Shown here: positions 1 to 11,559 of the stretch, one piece after another | How positions within the stretch are numbered: the stretch's first letter is position 1 | Layout: every line of letters begins with the position of its first letter | Source: Odobenus rosmarus divergens | Taxonomy: Eukaryota > Chordata > Mammalia > Carnivora > Odobenidae | Assembly (NCBI RefSeq): GCF_000321225.1 | Contig: NW_004451657.1 | Location: forward strand, 371,369 to 435,368 | Direction: 5' to 3' | Length of the DNA stretch: 64,000 bases | Notes under the pieces: generated by a model | The model's database searches: none | What the model saw: the letters and a program-made list of their open reading frames with translations, nothing else | Told to the model about the DNA's origin: nothing | Position numbers and translations under genes: made by a program

Positions 1-572
1 TTATGCTCACTCCAGATCAGGAGCTGGTGGAGGCTCGTGGAGGCTGAGAGCCTCGTCCCTGTGGCTGAGGCAGGACTGGAACCCAGATCCTTGGACTCCA
101 GAACTCTCTCTGCCATGTCTCACAGCCTCTCCCTGAAAGAGTTCTTTTGCCTTTTCACCATGTGGGGATGAGAGTGTGCAAGACCCTGCAGCTTCACCTT
201 CCCGGCCTCTTTTCCGGCTGAGCCTCTGTCCAGGCAGCGAGAATCACCCGTTCCAGGCCTCTCTCGGACCCTCAGCAAAGGGTTTGGAATCCACAAAGTT
301 CAGCCCACCAGTTCTCCCGGACACGCATCACCCTGCCTCACCCCCACATCCCTTCTGGGAGAAAGAGGACCGTCTCTGCTTTGCTCACAAGGAGCCCAAG
401 GCCAGAGGCAGGGAAAAGCTCACGGCCACCCCACAAGGAAGCAGCCCAGCCAGGACCCGAACCCGGCTCTGCCTCAAATCGCAAAGGCCCTTCAAGTCCT
501 AAAGGCTCACCGTTTCACAAAAGAAGTCTACATGGCTTCCCACTTGCCAGAACCTTCCACGTTCCACCTTAC
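1..572 (-). other. PPP2R2C: PPP2R2C intron (3' side, partial)
   Basis: Intronic sequence downstream, in transcript terms, of the exon at 573-685. It begins with the GTAAGG donor at 572 and runs off the left edge. I see no further exon in it. Short open frames here have no family similarity. Confidence 0.8.
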
Positions 573-685
573 CTGCAGTGACGTCACCGTGGACAGGTCC
601 TTAAGCTTTCCTTCTTCATCCTTTAGGTTATATCCCTCAGGCCTTTTATCTCGTTCAGTAATCTTCCATAATTTGATAGTTTTAT
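573..685 (-). CDS. PPP2R2C: PPP2R2C internal coding exon (113 nt), PP2A B55-gamma
   Basis: This exon encodes 37 complete codons after two bases that finish a split Asp codon. The peptide starts [18 protein letters not shown] and ends STVTSLQ. It covers the end of a WD40 blade (IKLWKI) and the start of the B55-specific insertion; in the known B55-alpha structure this region leads into a hairpin arm that touches the scaffold subunit. On the minus strand the acceptor is a T-rich tract ending TTTTGAAAG and the donor is CTGCAG/GTAAGG. The entry phase matches the donor of the exon at 3326-3491, and the exon ends in phase 0. A length of 113 nt is what I recall for this exon in PPP2R2 genes. Paralogue choice rests mainly on the upstream exons. 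The protein directs the PP2A holoenzyme to its substrates and is mainly neuronal in other mammals. Confidence 0.95.
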
Positions 686-1439
686 CTTTCAAAACAGAGC
701 AAACAAAGGAGATGCATGATTAACACCAGCACAGAGCACAGTCCACGAGACAGGGATGTACCACGCTGGGAATTCCTTGACGGTAGCCTGCTCTTGTACA
801 CGCGGGTTCCTGCTCCTTCTATGCACCCACGCCATGCCTGCGGGGTACCTGCCCTCATCTGCTGGCTCCTCACAACTGCTGGGTCAAAAGGGAAGGCACC
901 TGCAAGGGCAGCTAGCGAACCCTCTGAACCCACTCCCAGAAAGAGTGTACAGATGTAGCGTTCTACTTGTGAAGCCCTGCAGGGGTAGACAAAAAGAGGG
1001 TAACCTGCTCGCTCTTTCTGAGCAGCATCGGGCCTATCGGGGGGCAGCTTCCCAGTGGCCGCACTTCTCTGGCCTCCTGCCACGAACATCAGAAGAGGAA
1101 CCTCATGGCGTGATGGTTCATCTTCTATGTCAGTGTGGCAAAGCCAAGCCACCCAGATATTTGGCCAAACATAGGTGCATGTTGCTGTGATGGTATTTTT
1201 TTTTTTAATGGCATTAACACTTACATCCACAGAGTGCTGGGCTGAGGCTCTACTTGTTGTTGCAAAACTCTAATGCTCTTGCTGCCTCAGTCACGGAAGC
1301 CCATACAGACACAGGAGCCAGAAACTCAGAGTAGTTTGGAAAGCTGAGCCCCCCACATGGAGAGCAGCTGTTCTGAAAAGTCCCACAGCCCTGTGATGGG
1401 CTTTATGGGAATGAGAAATAAACTGTTGTTAAACCACCA

Positions 1440-1724
1440 AAAGAAAAAGAAAATCCATAGAGTGAAGCAGACTGCTCTCCATACTGTGGGTGGGCCTCAT
1501 CTAATCAGTTGAAGGCCTTAAAAGGACTGACCTCCCCCAGAGGAAGAGAGAATTCTGCCAGCAGGTGGCCTTCAGACTCAAGCTGAAACACTAGCTCTTC
1601 CCTGGATCTCCGGCCTTCCAGGCCGCCCTGCAAATTTTGGATTTTCCAGTCCCCACAATCATGTGAGACAATTTAAAATAAGTCTCTTTCCATATATCTG
1701 CTGCATCTACATGTGCATCCCTAC

Positions 1725-1757
<33 letters not shown>

Positions 1758-1860
1758 CATCGTATGGGTCCTGCTTCCCCGGAGAACCCTGACTGCTACT
1801 GTAGCCAAAACAAACAGCCCTGCTCAGGAGAAGGAAGCGGGAGACAACCAGTATCATTAA
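1440..1860. repeat. Old MER-type interspersed repeat with AC microsatellite
   Basis: CTCTCCATACTGTGGGTGGG, CCTCATCTAATCAGTTGAAGG, CCACAATCATGTGAGACAAT and CCCCGGAGAACCCTGACTG are phrases of a common mammalian repeat that I recognise but cannot name securely. A second copy in the opposite orientation lies at about 48415-48840. An AC run at 1727-1755 sits where this repeat usually carries TA/TC/CA expansions. Confidence 0.65.
1727..1755. repeat. AC dinucleotide microsatellite
   Basis: An uninterrupted AC run of about 14 units; likely length-polymorphic. Confidence 0.95.
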
Positions 1861-2331
1861 ACCCTTGACGGGTACCCAAGGACATGCCGTTCGGAAAGGG
1901 TGCAGCTGGAATCTAAACCCAGGGTCAAGAAGCTTTGAGGGTGGGGGTGTAGAGAGCCCCTGAAGCTGACCTTCCCTCCAGAGGGGCAGGAAGAGAATGA
2001 CACGTCCCTCTCACATGGTTCAAGGAAAAGCAACATGTGTGTGCTGCCCCTTAGGCACCAGCCCTGTTCTAACCCACTACAGCCTTAAGTCATTTCGTCC
2101 CCCAGCGCCCCCATGAGGCAGGCACAAGCATAGCAACTCAGATGCGGAGGTGGCAGGCCGGGATGTGCACCAGGGGAGGGGCTCCGGTCCTCGGGGAGGC
2201 CCTCACTGCCTCCACTCCCCACTGGCTGAGCATGGCCTGGGTCAGGCACCCTGAGCGGGCTCAGATCCTGCACTTGGCACAGTGAAGGATGAGAAGAGCA
2301 GGAGGCCTGGAGGGCAGGCCTGGGGTCAGGA

Positions 2332-2360
2332 GGGGTCGGCGGGGGGGCGGGGGGTCAGGA
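2332..2360 (+). other. G-rich tract, possible G-quadruplex
   Basis: Runs of 4, 7 and 6 G separated by TCGGC and C, followed by TCAGG; enough G tracts for a quadruplex on the plus strand, which is the non-transcript strand of PPP2R2C. Confidence 0.45.
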
Positions 2361-3325
2361 CTGACGGCAGGCTCAGTGGAGAAGTCCGCAAAGGCTGTGT
2401 TAGGCGACCCCGAGTGGGGTCTAAGGGATGAGGAAGCTGTTGGCCAGGTGAGGGGCAGACTGGGTGGCCTCCCGGAACAAGGGTTGGTGGCACTGAGTCC
2501 GAGCAGTTTTGAGGATGCCTTAGCAGCCGCACTGAGTCTGGGCTCTGTCGGGGAAGGCAGGTGGTGTCACCGTGTGAGGCTCACACGTGCCTCAGCAGGG
2601 CTGGCTGGTCTCAGGGTGCTGGCTGGGTGTCATCCATGTCACCCTTACACAACCCAGGGATGCTGCATCCACCCCGCTACACAGGTGACCGAACCAAGGC
2701 TCAGGGAAGCAAGGCCACCGCCCCGAGGTCACAGGGCTGAGTGGAGTCCAGGCCTGTCCTCCTACCCCTCAGACACCACTGATGACAGGGGCGAGAGATG
2801 CAGGAGGGCGAGCAAGGGGAAGCCGAGCCTCCAGGCCCGGGAGCCAGGCCCTGAGTGGGGCACAGCGAAGCAGGAGCCTGGCCAGGAGCCCCCTGGGGCC
2901 TGGGGGCACACACATCCTCCCTGGGGCAGAATGGTCAAGTGGCCAGCCAGGCTCCTAAACCCACACTCCTCCTGCTGCCTGCCTCACGCTCTAGAGTGAC
3001 AACCCTACCCAGGGGTGATCCGGGGTTCCAGGAGAGTTAGGTTTGCCTCCTTCATGGGGATTACCAAGCTCCCTCCACACACCCCCCCCCCAAGGACAGT
3101 AATGACAGAGATGTCCCTGACCCAGCCATCCGTCATAATGCAAACAAGCCCCGCGTCCCACCATTGGCCAAGGCTGAGCAAGCTATGGGACGGTCACTGG
3201 ATGGAATGTGCCCACTCCTCAAAATGCTGTTTTCGAGTTCTCGGGACCCAGAAAAACGCTCAGTGTGAGCGAGCTGGGAAAGAGCATTTGACGGCCGGCA
3301 ATGCCAGCACACGTGGGCCCCTCAC

Positions 3326-3491
3326 CATTGGTGGACAGCAGGGAGTGGGCTGCATTCTGCTGTGGAAGCCACTTGATCTTGTTGATTTTCTCTTCTATCT
3401 CCAGACTCTTGAGGTAATCAAACTCCGGCTCGTGGCTCTGGAAGGTGCTGTAGACGTCATACTCGCCCTGGCTGTGAGGTGCATTTTTACT
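3326..3491 (-). CDS. PPP2R2C: PPP2R2C internal coding exon (166 nt), PP2A B55-gamma
   Basis: This exon encodes 55 codons plus the first base of a split Asp codon. Recognisable segments are [40 protein letters not shown] and [15 protein letters not shown]. These match the B55 family very closely. The [15 protein letters not shown] start and the [10 protein letters not shown] end are gamma-specific as I remember the paralogues (alpha has NAAQFLLSTN, beta NAAYFLLSTN). The acidic stretch EPEFDY...EIEE lies on the propeller surface implicated in substrate binding in B55-alpha. The acceptor is a pyrimidine tract ending TTTTCCTGCAG and the donor is CAATG/GTGAGG. An open frame runs on past both ends of the exon, but only into intron, with no family similarity. 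The next exon in the transcript is 573-685, which completes the Asp codon and reads on as DKTIKLWK. Confidence 0.97.
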
Positions 3492-3721
3492 CTGCAGGAA
3501 AACCCAGACAAGGGGGCCTGAGCTCCAGCATGGCAGGGGCCAGGGTGAGGGGCGTGCCGACCAAACCCTCCGAGGGCCCGACGCAGCCGGCCAGCCCGTG
3601 TCCAGCAGGGCTGGGGGATCCGGTGCCAGGGTCAAAGGAAACTCTGTATTTTAAATGGCCAATGACTTGGCGTGTGGCTGTGGCCAAGCCCCGTCTCCTC
3701 CTCAGTGCAGCAATCAGATTG

Positions 3722-3895
3722 GCTCACATTACCTGAGCACCTACTATGTGTAGGGGTGCTGAGCTAAATGCTTCTCACTCCCCGTCCTGTTCTATCTGCA
3801 CGGCCCCTCTGTACTGGGCACCACCATGATTCTCCCCATTTTACAGATGAGAAAGTGGAGACTCAGAGGTGAACTGACCACTCCCCCCAAAGGCC
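3722..3895 (-). repeat. MIR SINE fragment
   Basis: TACCTGAGCACCTACTATGTG then CCCCATTTTACAGATGAGAAAG is reverse-complement MIR. Confidence 0.75.
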
Positions 3896-4609
3896 ATGTG
3901 CCCACTAAGTGCTGTCACTCGCTCCTCTGAGGGTCTGTCTGACACCAAAGCCAAGGCTCTGGCCCGCTCTTCCAGTCTGAGTGTCCAACTTGGTCCTGAC
4001 TCATGGAATGTACACATCTTGGAGCAGATTTTACACGGAGGCAGAATATTCTGGAATGTCAGATTGGGGCCAGGCCATCGTCCTCCTGACTTTCCTCCAT
4101 GGGCCCATCCTGGTTAAAGCAGCAGAGCTCCTAATAACAAGGACCCTCGTGACAGAGTCCTCAAAATAGTGAGGTGCTGAGTCCATCGTGGGTTTCTCAG
4201 CAGACAAGTTCAGTGTATGTGGTAATACGAAGCTTCAACCAGACGTATAACCCGCCTGGGAGCAAATGGAGACAGTCAACCAAGTACAATTTCAAGTTTC
4301 CTATTCATTTTTTCTGGAAGCATCTATTGCTGTATTTCTACACCTGTCCTGCTTCTGGCAAGCTTTCAAGTTCTTCTGTATGTTTGCTTCTATGTCCCTT
4401 CAGCTGCCAGGAGCACTGTCTATGACTAAGGTCACTGGGACCGGAAGAGAGAAAAAAAACGGAGAAAAATTCCAAAGTCAGGAAATGCGCATCTACCCAT
4501 TTAATTTCTTTCTCTAAAAAGGAGGCTTGGCTTCGCAATCCCTGGTGGGCTACCCAGGTCCTTCTTGTGAAATCGGCACGATCTGGCCACAGGGCTGTGC
4601 TCGGGTAAC

Positions 4610-4745
4610 GGGTTTTCAGCTGTCCGCTTTCTGCTATGTGTCCTTGCTAAGCTAGGCGACACCCTCTGAGCTCCGGGCTCCCCATCCGTGACATGAGGGT
4701 GCTAATAACACCTAATGGCCCCGCTGGGGTTGTCGTGAGGGGGGT
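4610..4745 (+). repeat. MIR SINE fragment
   Basis: CTATGTGTCCTTGCTAAGC, CTCTGAGCTCCGGGCTCCCC, and GCTAATAACACCTAATGG are a diverged MIR core and 3' part. Confidence 0.6.
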
Positions 4746-4848
4746 TACGGGGGGAGGAAGGGAACACAGAGAAGTCAGACCTCGAGGAACACGCGCTCCG
4801 GAACGGAGCGGGGCAGGGACGCATCTGTAACATCGCCCTTGCCGCCTT

Positions 4849-4954
4849 CATCCCCCTCCTCCCCACTCTCCTTCTCAATCCCCCCTCCTCCTCGTCTCTT
4901 CCTCACCCCTTCCCTCTCCCCCGCCCCTCTCCTTTCCCCGTCCTCCACCTCCTT
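4849..4954. repeat. Pyrimidine-rich low-complexity tract
   Basis: About 105 nt of nearly pure C/T on the plus strand. The apparent short ORFs over it are low-complexity artefacts. It reads as a purine tract in the PPP2R2C transcript. Confidence 0.85.
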
Positions 4955-5064
4955 GGGGTTTGCCATGCCGTCTTCAGCATCTAATCCCTGCACCTGTTCG
5001 GTGCGTGGGTGGCCCCCTCTCTGAGGCAGGGTGGCGTGTACGCGACAACACATGGCCTGGGTTT

Positions 5065-5225
5065 CAGTCCCTGGTCTTCACTCACTAGCTGGGCGACTTC
5101 TCCAAGTGTCCTCATCTGTAAAACGGGTGTTGGTCCCCACCCTCTGAGGTGGGCAGCGGAGAGTAAACGAGAAAAGTGTGTAGAGAACGTAGCAAGGTGA
5201 CCACACATAGTAGGTGCTCAACAAA
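5065..5225 (+). repeat. MIR SINE fragment
   Basis: ACTAGCTGGGCGACTTCTCC, CTCATCTGTAAAACGGG and CACATAGTAGGTGCTCAACA span MIR core to 3' end. Confidence 0.75.
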
Positions 5226-5604
5226 TGGGGTTTTTTTAATCATGAGGTTCTTATAGTGGTTCAGAAACAGCGCCCCTGGGTGGGTTGCTCCGGGCTGCTC
5301 CTGTCTTACCTGAAATTCTGATGGACAACAAAACCTTGCAAGGGCGAGGCCTGGGGCTGAGCCAAGTCGCCAACCCCAGCCTGAAGGCAGCCCCACGGCT
5401 GCAGAAAACGCAGTCCTCCTGTCTCCGCCACCTCTGGCCGGGACAGTGCCGGCTCACCCAGGCGGAGGGCAGAAATCGGAGGCTTAACCCAGGGCCACTG
5501 CTGGCCCTGCCTGTCCTGAATGCGTCCCCAGGGCCCAGGACAGAGCCAGCAAAGGCCTGCGTGGGGCGTGGCCCCCCTCCCACGGCCACCAGGTCCCGCC
5601 GCAC

Positions 5605-5702
5605 CTCTGGTTCCCGCTGGAAAATGACAACCCGGCCACCCTTGTCGCCTGTGGCCAGCAGCTCTCCGGTGTGGTTGAACTCAACAGTGGAGATGATATC
5701 GG
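5605..5702 (-). CDS. PPP2R2C: PPP2R2C coding exon (98 nt), first WD40 blade of B55-gamma
   Basis: This exon starts with two bases of a split Ala codon, then encodes 32 codons: [20 protein letters not shown], then [12 protein letters not shown]. It is the first WD40 repeat of B55 subunits, with the [10 protein letters not shown] signature. REPE followed by SKNAPHSQ in the next exon is the gamma form. The acceptor has a strong pyrimidine tract (TTCCTGTCTCTCCCCCTGCAG region) and the donor is CCAGAG/GTGCGG. The phase joins directly to the exon at 3326-3491. The preceding exon must end with G and should carry the short paralogue-specific N-terminus. I did not find it on the minus strand between 5703 and 64000, which fits a very long intron. 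Confidence 0.96.
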
Positions 5703-7374
5703 CTGCAGGGGGAGAGACAGGAAGGTGTGGCTCATTAGGACCCCAGTACTGCGGAGCTCAACTGAACAGGCCCCCCACCCGCCAGAGCCTGCACCCTTGG
5801 GCTGGGCCACCACCCAGAAGTAGGGGCACTAACGAGGGGCCGATGGTCCCCCTGTCCCCTCCCGGCTGGCCGCGGGACAGAGACCTGTTCACAGGCTTGT
5901 TTCCCTCTGTCTCCTTCCTACTTCCTTCCTTCCTCCTTCTCCTTCCTTCCAGAAGCAGTTTGGGGGTTTCATGTGCTGCCCAGGTGACTGGGCCACAATC
6001 TGACAGTAGCCGTACTCTGGGGGCCCCTGGGACCAACTGTGGTCACCCCTGCCCATCATGGGTTCCCCATCGGGGGTACCCCCATAACCTTCACACATTC
6101 CTGGCCTGGACTCTGTAGGCCCCAGAATCTCTGATCCAGCTTTAGCACAGAGCCTCAGCCCTGATCACTGCCCCCACTTCATTCTCCTACAGCAACCTGA
6201 GTCCCGGCATGTCTCGGCCCGAAACCCTCCACTGGTCCCCAAAACCGGATGCTGTTCCCTCCCAAAGCCATTGTGGGCAGCCTCCCCTGTCAGGTGGTGG
6301 CAGCTGCATCCTCCCCTGGCTCAGGCCCAAGCCTTGGGGTCTCTCTGACCCCTTTCTCTGTCTCCATCTCCAGGCGCCGTGTCCAGTCTTACTGGCCAGG
6401 CCTTCACAATGTATCCAGATTCCTCCCACATCTCCCCGCCTCTCACCTGGAAGATTCCAACAGCCTCCTAAAGGATCCCTTTGCTTCCTCCCTGCCCCTG
6501 CTTAAGCTAACCTAGCAGAGCATGAGGGAGCCTGCCCGAAACCCTCTAGATCAAATCCCCATTTGACCTCAGAGTAGAGCAAAGGTCTCAGAGTGGTCTA
6601 CGGCCTGAGTGGTCTGCAGGCCCCCAAGGCAGACCGCATCGGAAGCCCAAACCTTTACCCTGCTCCTGCACCTGCACAGAACGTGGCACTGGGCCCCTTG
6701 CTCCTTCTCAAGAGTACCGGCTACCTCTTATCTCAAGACCTCAAGTGATTTTCACTTTCCTATTCAATAAACACCTTTTGCTTTTCCAATCAGTGCCTGT
6801 TAGAGGCAGCTTCTGGCCCGCACTGGCTTTCTGAGCCGTAAGTAAACGCCAGCTTTGACAGCAAAAGAAAAGAGGAGAGAGAGAAGGTGGTTTAGAAGCG
6901 GGATGATGGGCTGGACATTTTCATCGATCACGATAAAAACACATTTCATTGAACTTAGAAAAACAAGACAAGACGAGGAGAGCAGTGGGGATGGGAATGT
7001 GCACACGCCCGCTGAGCACGGAGCCGGGAGTGGGTCGGGCCCTCCACGGGGCCGCCTGGCCTGACCCGGGAGCCCAAGCACCCTGGACCCGGCGTCAGAG
7101 CCCAGCAGTTCCGGGGTCCCGGATGGCGTGGCACCAGTCCTTGCTCTTCCTACTAGCACCCCCTAAGGGGCAAAGAGCAGGATATAAAATTGTGTATAAA
7201 ATGTTTTTAATTATATACACCAGTGATCACAGCCGTGTTAAATGGCAAACACACTGGGAAGAGGGAAGAAAACCCGAAACCGCCCCCCCACACCACATTA
7301 GCAGAGGGTGCTTTGGGATGGCTGCAATAAGATATTTTCGTTTCTTGTCCCACTTTCCTACATTGTCTCGATTT
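5703..7374. other. Intron without recognised genes
   Basis: GC-rich unique sequence with the CCTT tract at 5901-5950. A long antisense open frame that also crosses the 98-nt exon has no homology I know. Nothing else supported. Confidence 0.6.
5901..5950. repeat. CCTT-rich simple sequence
   Basis: Interrupted TTCC/CTTC units about 50 nt long. Confidence 0.8.
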
Positions 7375-7560
7375 TCTGTAATGAAGGTAATTTTTAATAG
7401 CTTTATTGGGATATAACAGATATACAAATGCACATATTTAATATATACTATTTGATGAGTTTGAACGTATGCATAATTTATATTATTTTTATGACGGAAG
7501 AATAACAATGCTATTAAATTAAAACGCCAGTGTGACCACTGGTACCCAGAGCCAATGCAG
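7375..7560 (-). mobile_element. Short L1 fragment
   Basis: TTTAATAGCTTTATTGGGAT followed by ATAACAGATATACAAATGCACA resembles the reverse complement of an L1 3' end. AT-rich, with unclear borders. Confidence 0.5.
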
Positions 7561-8969
7561 TCCATAAATGCTGGGCCGTTACCACGGTAACAGACACTAA
7601 CATCTGCAGGCAATTTACAATTTATGTGTCAGTTTCACATCCGCTGCCTTCTCTGAAACTCATGCCAGCCCCTGAGGGGGATACCGCTATTATTTCCATT
7701 GGCAGCTAGAGAGATAGAGGACCCTGCACGGGGCAACCTCCCGAGCTGCTCGCGGGCCAGTGGGAAGTCCTGGGTTGGAGTCTTGGCTCCGGCGCCTTGG
7801 CTGTGTGGCCTGGGTTGGTCACACCACTTCTCTGAGCCTCAGTTTTGTGGCAGGACTATAACAGGGTGTGCCCGGGGTCAGAAGCCCCAGTGGGACTATG
7901 GAGTGTGGAGGTCTAGGAGGAAGGATCATGAGTCTAAGGAACAAGGAGTTACCAAAATTAACTGGACAGAAAACTAAAGCTCCCTCTCATCCTTGCTTCT
8001 GGCCTCTACAGACTTCGCAGTGGCCAGCTCAGAAGTGTGCAAGATGAGTAGTGGCTCAACCTTACTATGCAGGTTTGGGGGTCCTGACCTCCAGTCCTGC
8101 ACTAGTCCCATCCTGGAAACATCTATGGAATAAGCAGGCCATGGCATTGCTTCCTCACGCTTTTGGGCCGGTAGATGTATCACCACTGATTCATTGCTAC
8201 AGGAAGTATCTTCTAGGGCTTACCTTAGGAAAGGTTAATTCCCCTGAAAGCTAGAAATCCTTATCAACAAAACCTTGAAATCAGAAAATCCATTCTCCCA
8301 TCTTGGAATATCTGACACATGTCCAGTCCCAATACCACCTCCCCCAGGAAGCCTCCCAGAGAGCACCGCTGCCCCCCAGTTCAGTGGTCTCTCCTACAAC
8401 TACAGTCTCATGCCCACTGTGTGCCCCCTCATTGAATGTGGACCCCTTCCTACATGGGGGTGTCTATGTCCATGTTGCCTCTCATCTTGACCACAGAAGG
8501 GTCAATAACATCAACTCACGTGTCTTAAGTGCTCATTTGCCAGGCACTGTTCTAAATCTCTCCATAGGAGTTTTTGCTTCTAGCCTTGTGGCTCCTATTG
8601 GATCAACTCTCTCACCAATCACAACTATAAAGCCTCAACAGAAAAATAACAAAACACAACTACCTGAAGGCACTGGAGGGGACCAAATGCAGGTGGAACA
8701 TGCAGGAAAATTAGCAATCACTCACCCAGTGAGCCATTTTCATGGCTTTTTAGTCTGAGGACAGGCCCTAGCCTGTGTCCTATAGCTGCTGAAACAGGTA
8801 GAAAGTCCTACTCTTAGGTCTCATAAACCAGGTGACAGAGGCTGGGGAAACCCTAGTAATAGCTGGAAAGTGAGGGAGTAAATTCTAGAAAGGGGGATCC
8901 CTGAGGGGGGCCCCCAAATACAGCACATAAACTCTGCCCAAATCTTTGGCCACAAAACATGCACGCACA

Positions 8970-10220
8970 TGACAGACTCCAAGCAGCCCAGCTAAGACTA
9001 AAAGAAGTGAACTGGGGTTTGTGCCCATCACCCCAGAGATGGGGTTTGCAGTTGAGTTCAACCAAGTTAACTGCTCACAAACACAAAATAAAACAAAAAC
9101 GCTCTTTGGAGGGACATACGAAACATCTAGAGTCTCTACGGTGTTATCATTCACAATGCCCAGGATATAATCCAAAATTATATGAAGACACACAAAGAAA
9201 TAACACATCACCCATACTTAATATAAGGATAATTGATGGACACTAGCCATGGAATGCCCTGGATGTTGGAATTAGCAAATGAAAAAATTTAAAGTAGGTA
9301 TTATAACTATGTTCAAGGATGTAAAGGGAAATTTGCTCCCACTGAATGAAAAGAAAGGACATTTCAACAGAGAAAGAAAAGCTATTTAAAAAATAACCAA
9401 ACGGACATCCTATAACTAAAAAATACAGTATCTGAAACAGAAGACCACTGAATTGCTTAACAGAAACTTTGAGATGATAGAAGAAAGACAGTACACTTGA
9501 AGATATATCAATACAAATTACCTGATGTGAACAATAGAGAGAAAATAAATTTAAAGAAGAAAGAACAGATCTTCCAGGATCTGTAGGTGAATATCAAACA
9601 TCTAACATACATGTAATTGGAGCTCCACAAGGAGTGGCGAGAGATAATAGGGTAGGAGAAAGACTTCAAGGGATAATGACTGAAAAAAATCCCCAATATG
9701 GGAAAAGACATCAATGCAGACAGTTGGGAAGCTCAGTTAACTCCGAAGAGGATAAATGCCAAAAAAAAACCACACCTAACCATTAAACTGCTGAGGACCA
9801 AAATAATGATAACATTTTATAAGTAGCTAGAATAAAACCATGTTGCATTCAGAGGCACCAGGACTCAAATGACTGCTAATTCTCATCAGAAATACTGGAG
9901 TCCAGGAGTGCCTGGGTGGTTCAGTCGGTTGGGAGGCTGGCTCTTGATTTCAGCTCAGGTCATGATCTTGGGGTCCTGGGATCAGCCTTGTGTTAGGCTT
10001 CATGCTGAGTGGAGAGTCTGCTTGAGATTCTCTCTCTCCCTCTCTCTCTGTTCCTCCCCCTGCTCACGCTCTCTCCTTTCTAAAATAAATAAACAAATAT
10101 TTAAAAAAAGATACTGGAGTCCAAAAGTCATTCAAAGTGCTATTAAAAATCTATGAACCAGAATTCTGTATCCAGCGCAAATATTCTTCAAGAATGATAA
10201 GCAAATGAAGACTCAGTTAA
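8970..10220 (+). mobile_element. Old L1/HAL1-like fragment (ORF1 region)
   Basis: Phrases such as GATAATGACTGAAAAAAATCC, TTCTCATCAGAAATACTGGAG and AGAATTCTGTATCCAGC followed by TTCAAGAATGA match the ORF1 region of mammalian L1/HAL1 elements. A CAN-SINE interrupts it at 9905-10110. The left boundary is uncertain and no open frame remains. Confidence 0.7.
9905..10110 (+). mobile_element. CAN-SINE, tRNA-derived
   Basis: The head GGAGTGCCTGGGTGGTTCAG carries the A-box-like tRNA region, followed by TCATGATCTTGGGGTCCTGGGAT, a CT-rich body and an A-rich tail. It is flanked by the 13-bp duplication ATACTGGAGTCCA at 9892-9904 and 10111-10123. It belongs to the older 'CTCTTGATTTCAGCTCAGG' subtype and interrupts an L1 fragment. 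Confidence 0.93.
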
Positions 10221-10814
10221 AGCCTTCCAAGGACCAGAAGTCTAACCTTGGCACAATCCTATTGCCCTCTCATCATTCTCTCTTTACAGATAAGGAAACT
10301 GGGTCACAAAGAGGCAAGACACTTGCCCGAAGTCACACATGCAAGTGGGGCCTCTGCAGTGTGGGCTTCTGGCATGCCCCTGCACCACACTGTAGAGCCT
10401 CACGTAGGCTAAAACCTCAGGCTCAGGGTCCCAACTCAGCCACTGAGTGAGGTCTGCCAAGCCCACCCAGTCATGGGTGCTCCAAGTTACGCTGTCATGG
10501 GTGAAGAACAATCCCATGAAAGCCCATGCTGCCCTTCCACTTGGGAGGTCCCCTCTGCCTTCTGCTGCAGCTCTGGGGAGTCCCCCAAATGGCAAGGCTG
10601 GGTTGGAAGAGGCAGCTTGGACCATGCACAAGGAGAACCAATCAACTCCCTAGAATTGGGCACCATGCAGCCCTGGCAGGGGAAGCCCAGAGCTACCCAG
10701 TCAGGTAGCCAGAAAGCTACACTATGGTCCAGCATAGGCTTAGGGAGAGGTCAAAAGTGGTGTTCAATGTGACCAGCCACGTGACAGGTCCACATTGGGA
10801 TCTGGAGCCAGGGA

Positions 10815-11220
10815 TGGTGCTGTGGGTTGAATGGTATCCCCAAAAAGATATGTTGAAGTCGTAACTCCCAGGACCTGTGACTGTGATCTTATTTGGATCA
10901 TCTTTGCAGATGGTCAAGTTAAGAGGTGGTCATACTGGACTACAGTGGGTCCTAAATCCAATGACTGGCATCCTAATAAGAAGGCTACATGACGACATGG
11001 GGACACGGGGACACACAGGGAGAAGGCCATGTGACAACAGGGGTAGAGACTGCAGTGAGGCATCTGCAAGCCGAGGAACTTCGGGGACAGCAGTCACCAC
11101 CAGAAGCTGGAAGAGACGCTTCCGTGCAGGCTTCAGAGGGAGCACGGCCCTGCCGATACCTTGCTTTCTGTCTTCCAGCCTCCAGATGGTGCGAGTAGGG
11201 ATCTCTGTTGTTTTAAGAGG
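10815..11220 (+). mobile_element. MLT1-like MaLR LTR
   Basis: The left end reads GTGGGTTGAATGGTATCCCC, with GTGATCTTATTTGGATCATC, CTACAGTGGGTCCTAAATCC and ACCACCAGAAGCTGGAAGAG along it, ending near TCTCTGTTGTTTTAAG. This is the MLT1 order. Solo LTR. Confidence 0.82.
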
Positions 11221-11559
11221 GAGAACAGGGCTAAAACAAGAGGTCGTGCCCACGCCAGCACTGGAGGACACCGGCTGCACGCACCCTGGGCTGTGGCTCC
11301 TGTGGTTGCCACGTGGGGGAGGATCAGCCCATGGATCCCCGGTACACCCGCTGTGGCTGTCACCAAGACGAAGATATTCCAGTCACAGCTTTGGTCCGTG
11401 CTCGCTGTGTGACCTCACCCAAATCACTCACCCTCTCTGAGCCCTGACTGTTGCATTGGTAGGATGGGAAATGTCATCCCTGCCTGGTCACAGTTCTCCT
11501 AGGGTTTATGTGTGGACTGGAAAGTTCCCTGAAAACTCTGGCAGAAACCTGCAAATGCG

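Larger units (their letters stand above)
686..3325 (-). other. PPP2R2C: PPP2R2C intron between the 166-nt and 113-nt exons
   Basis: A 2.64-kb intron bounded by a GTGAGG donor (3325 side) and a TTTTGAAAG acceptor (686 side). It holds an old MER-type repeat with an AC microsatellite at 1440-1860, a G-rich stretch near 2332-2360 and otherwise GC-rich unique sequence. A 236-codon plus-strand open frame at 2289-2999 has repetitive, low-information content and is not supported as a gene. Confidence 0.85.
3492..5604 (-). other. PPP2R2C: PPP2R2C intron between the 98-nt and 166-nt exons
   Basis: A 2.11-kb intron with a GTGCGG donor and a CCTGCAG acceptor. It holds MIR fragments at about 3722-3895, 4610-4745 and 5065-5225, plus a long pyrimidine-rich tract at 4849-4954. 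No other exon was recognised. Confidence 0.85.

Noticed and set aside
2289..2999. 236-codon plus-strand open frame
   Set aside because: GC-rich, low-information Gly/Arg/Ala composition, lies in a PPP2R2C intron, and has no domain or splice evidence.
3219..3635. 138-codon minus frame as a single coding region
   Set aside because: Only 3326-3491 is exon. Splice sites at both ends and loss of B55 similarity outside show the rest is intron read-through.
5285..6118. 277-codon plus-strand open frame
   Set aside because: Antisense across the 98-nt PPP2R2C exon; the frame is open because of GC content and a conserved exon on the other strand.
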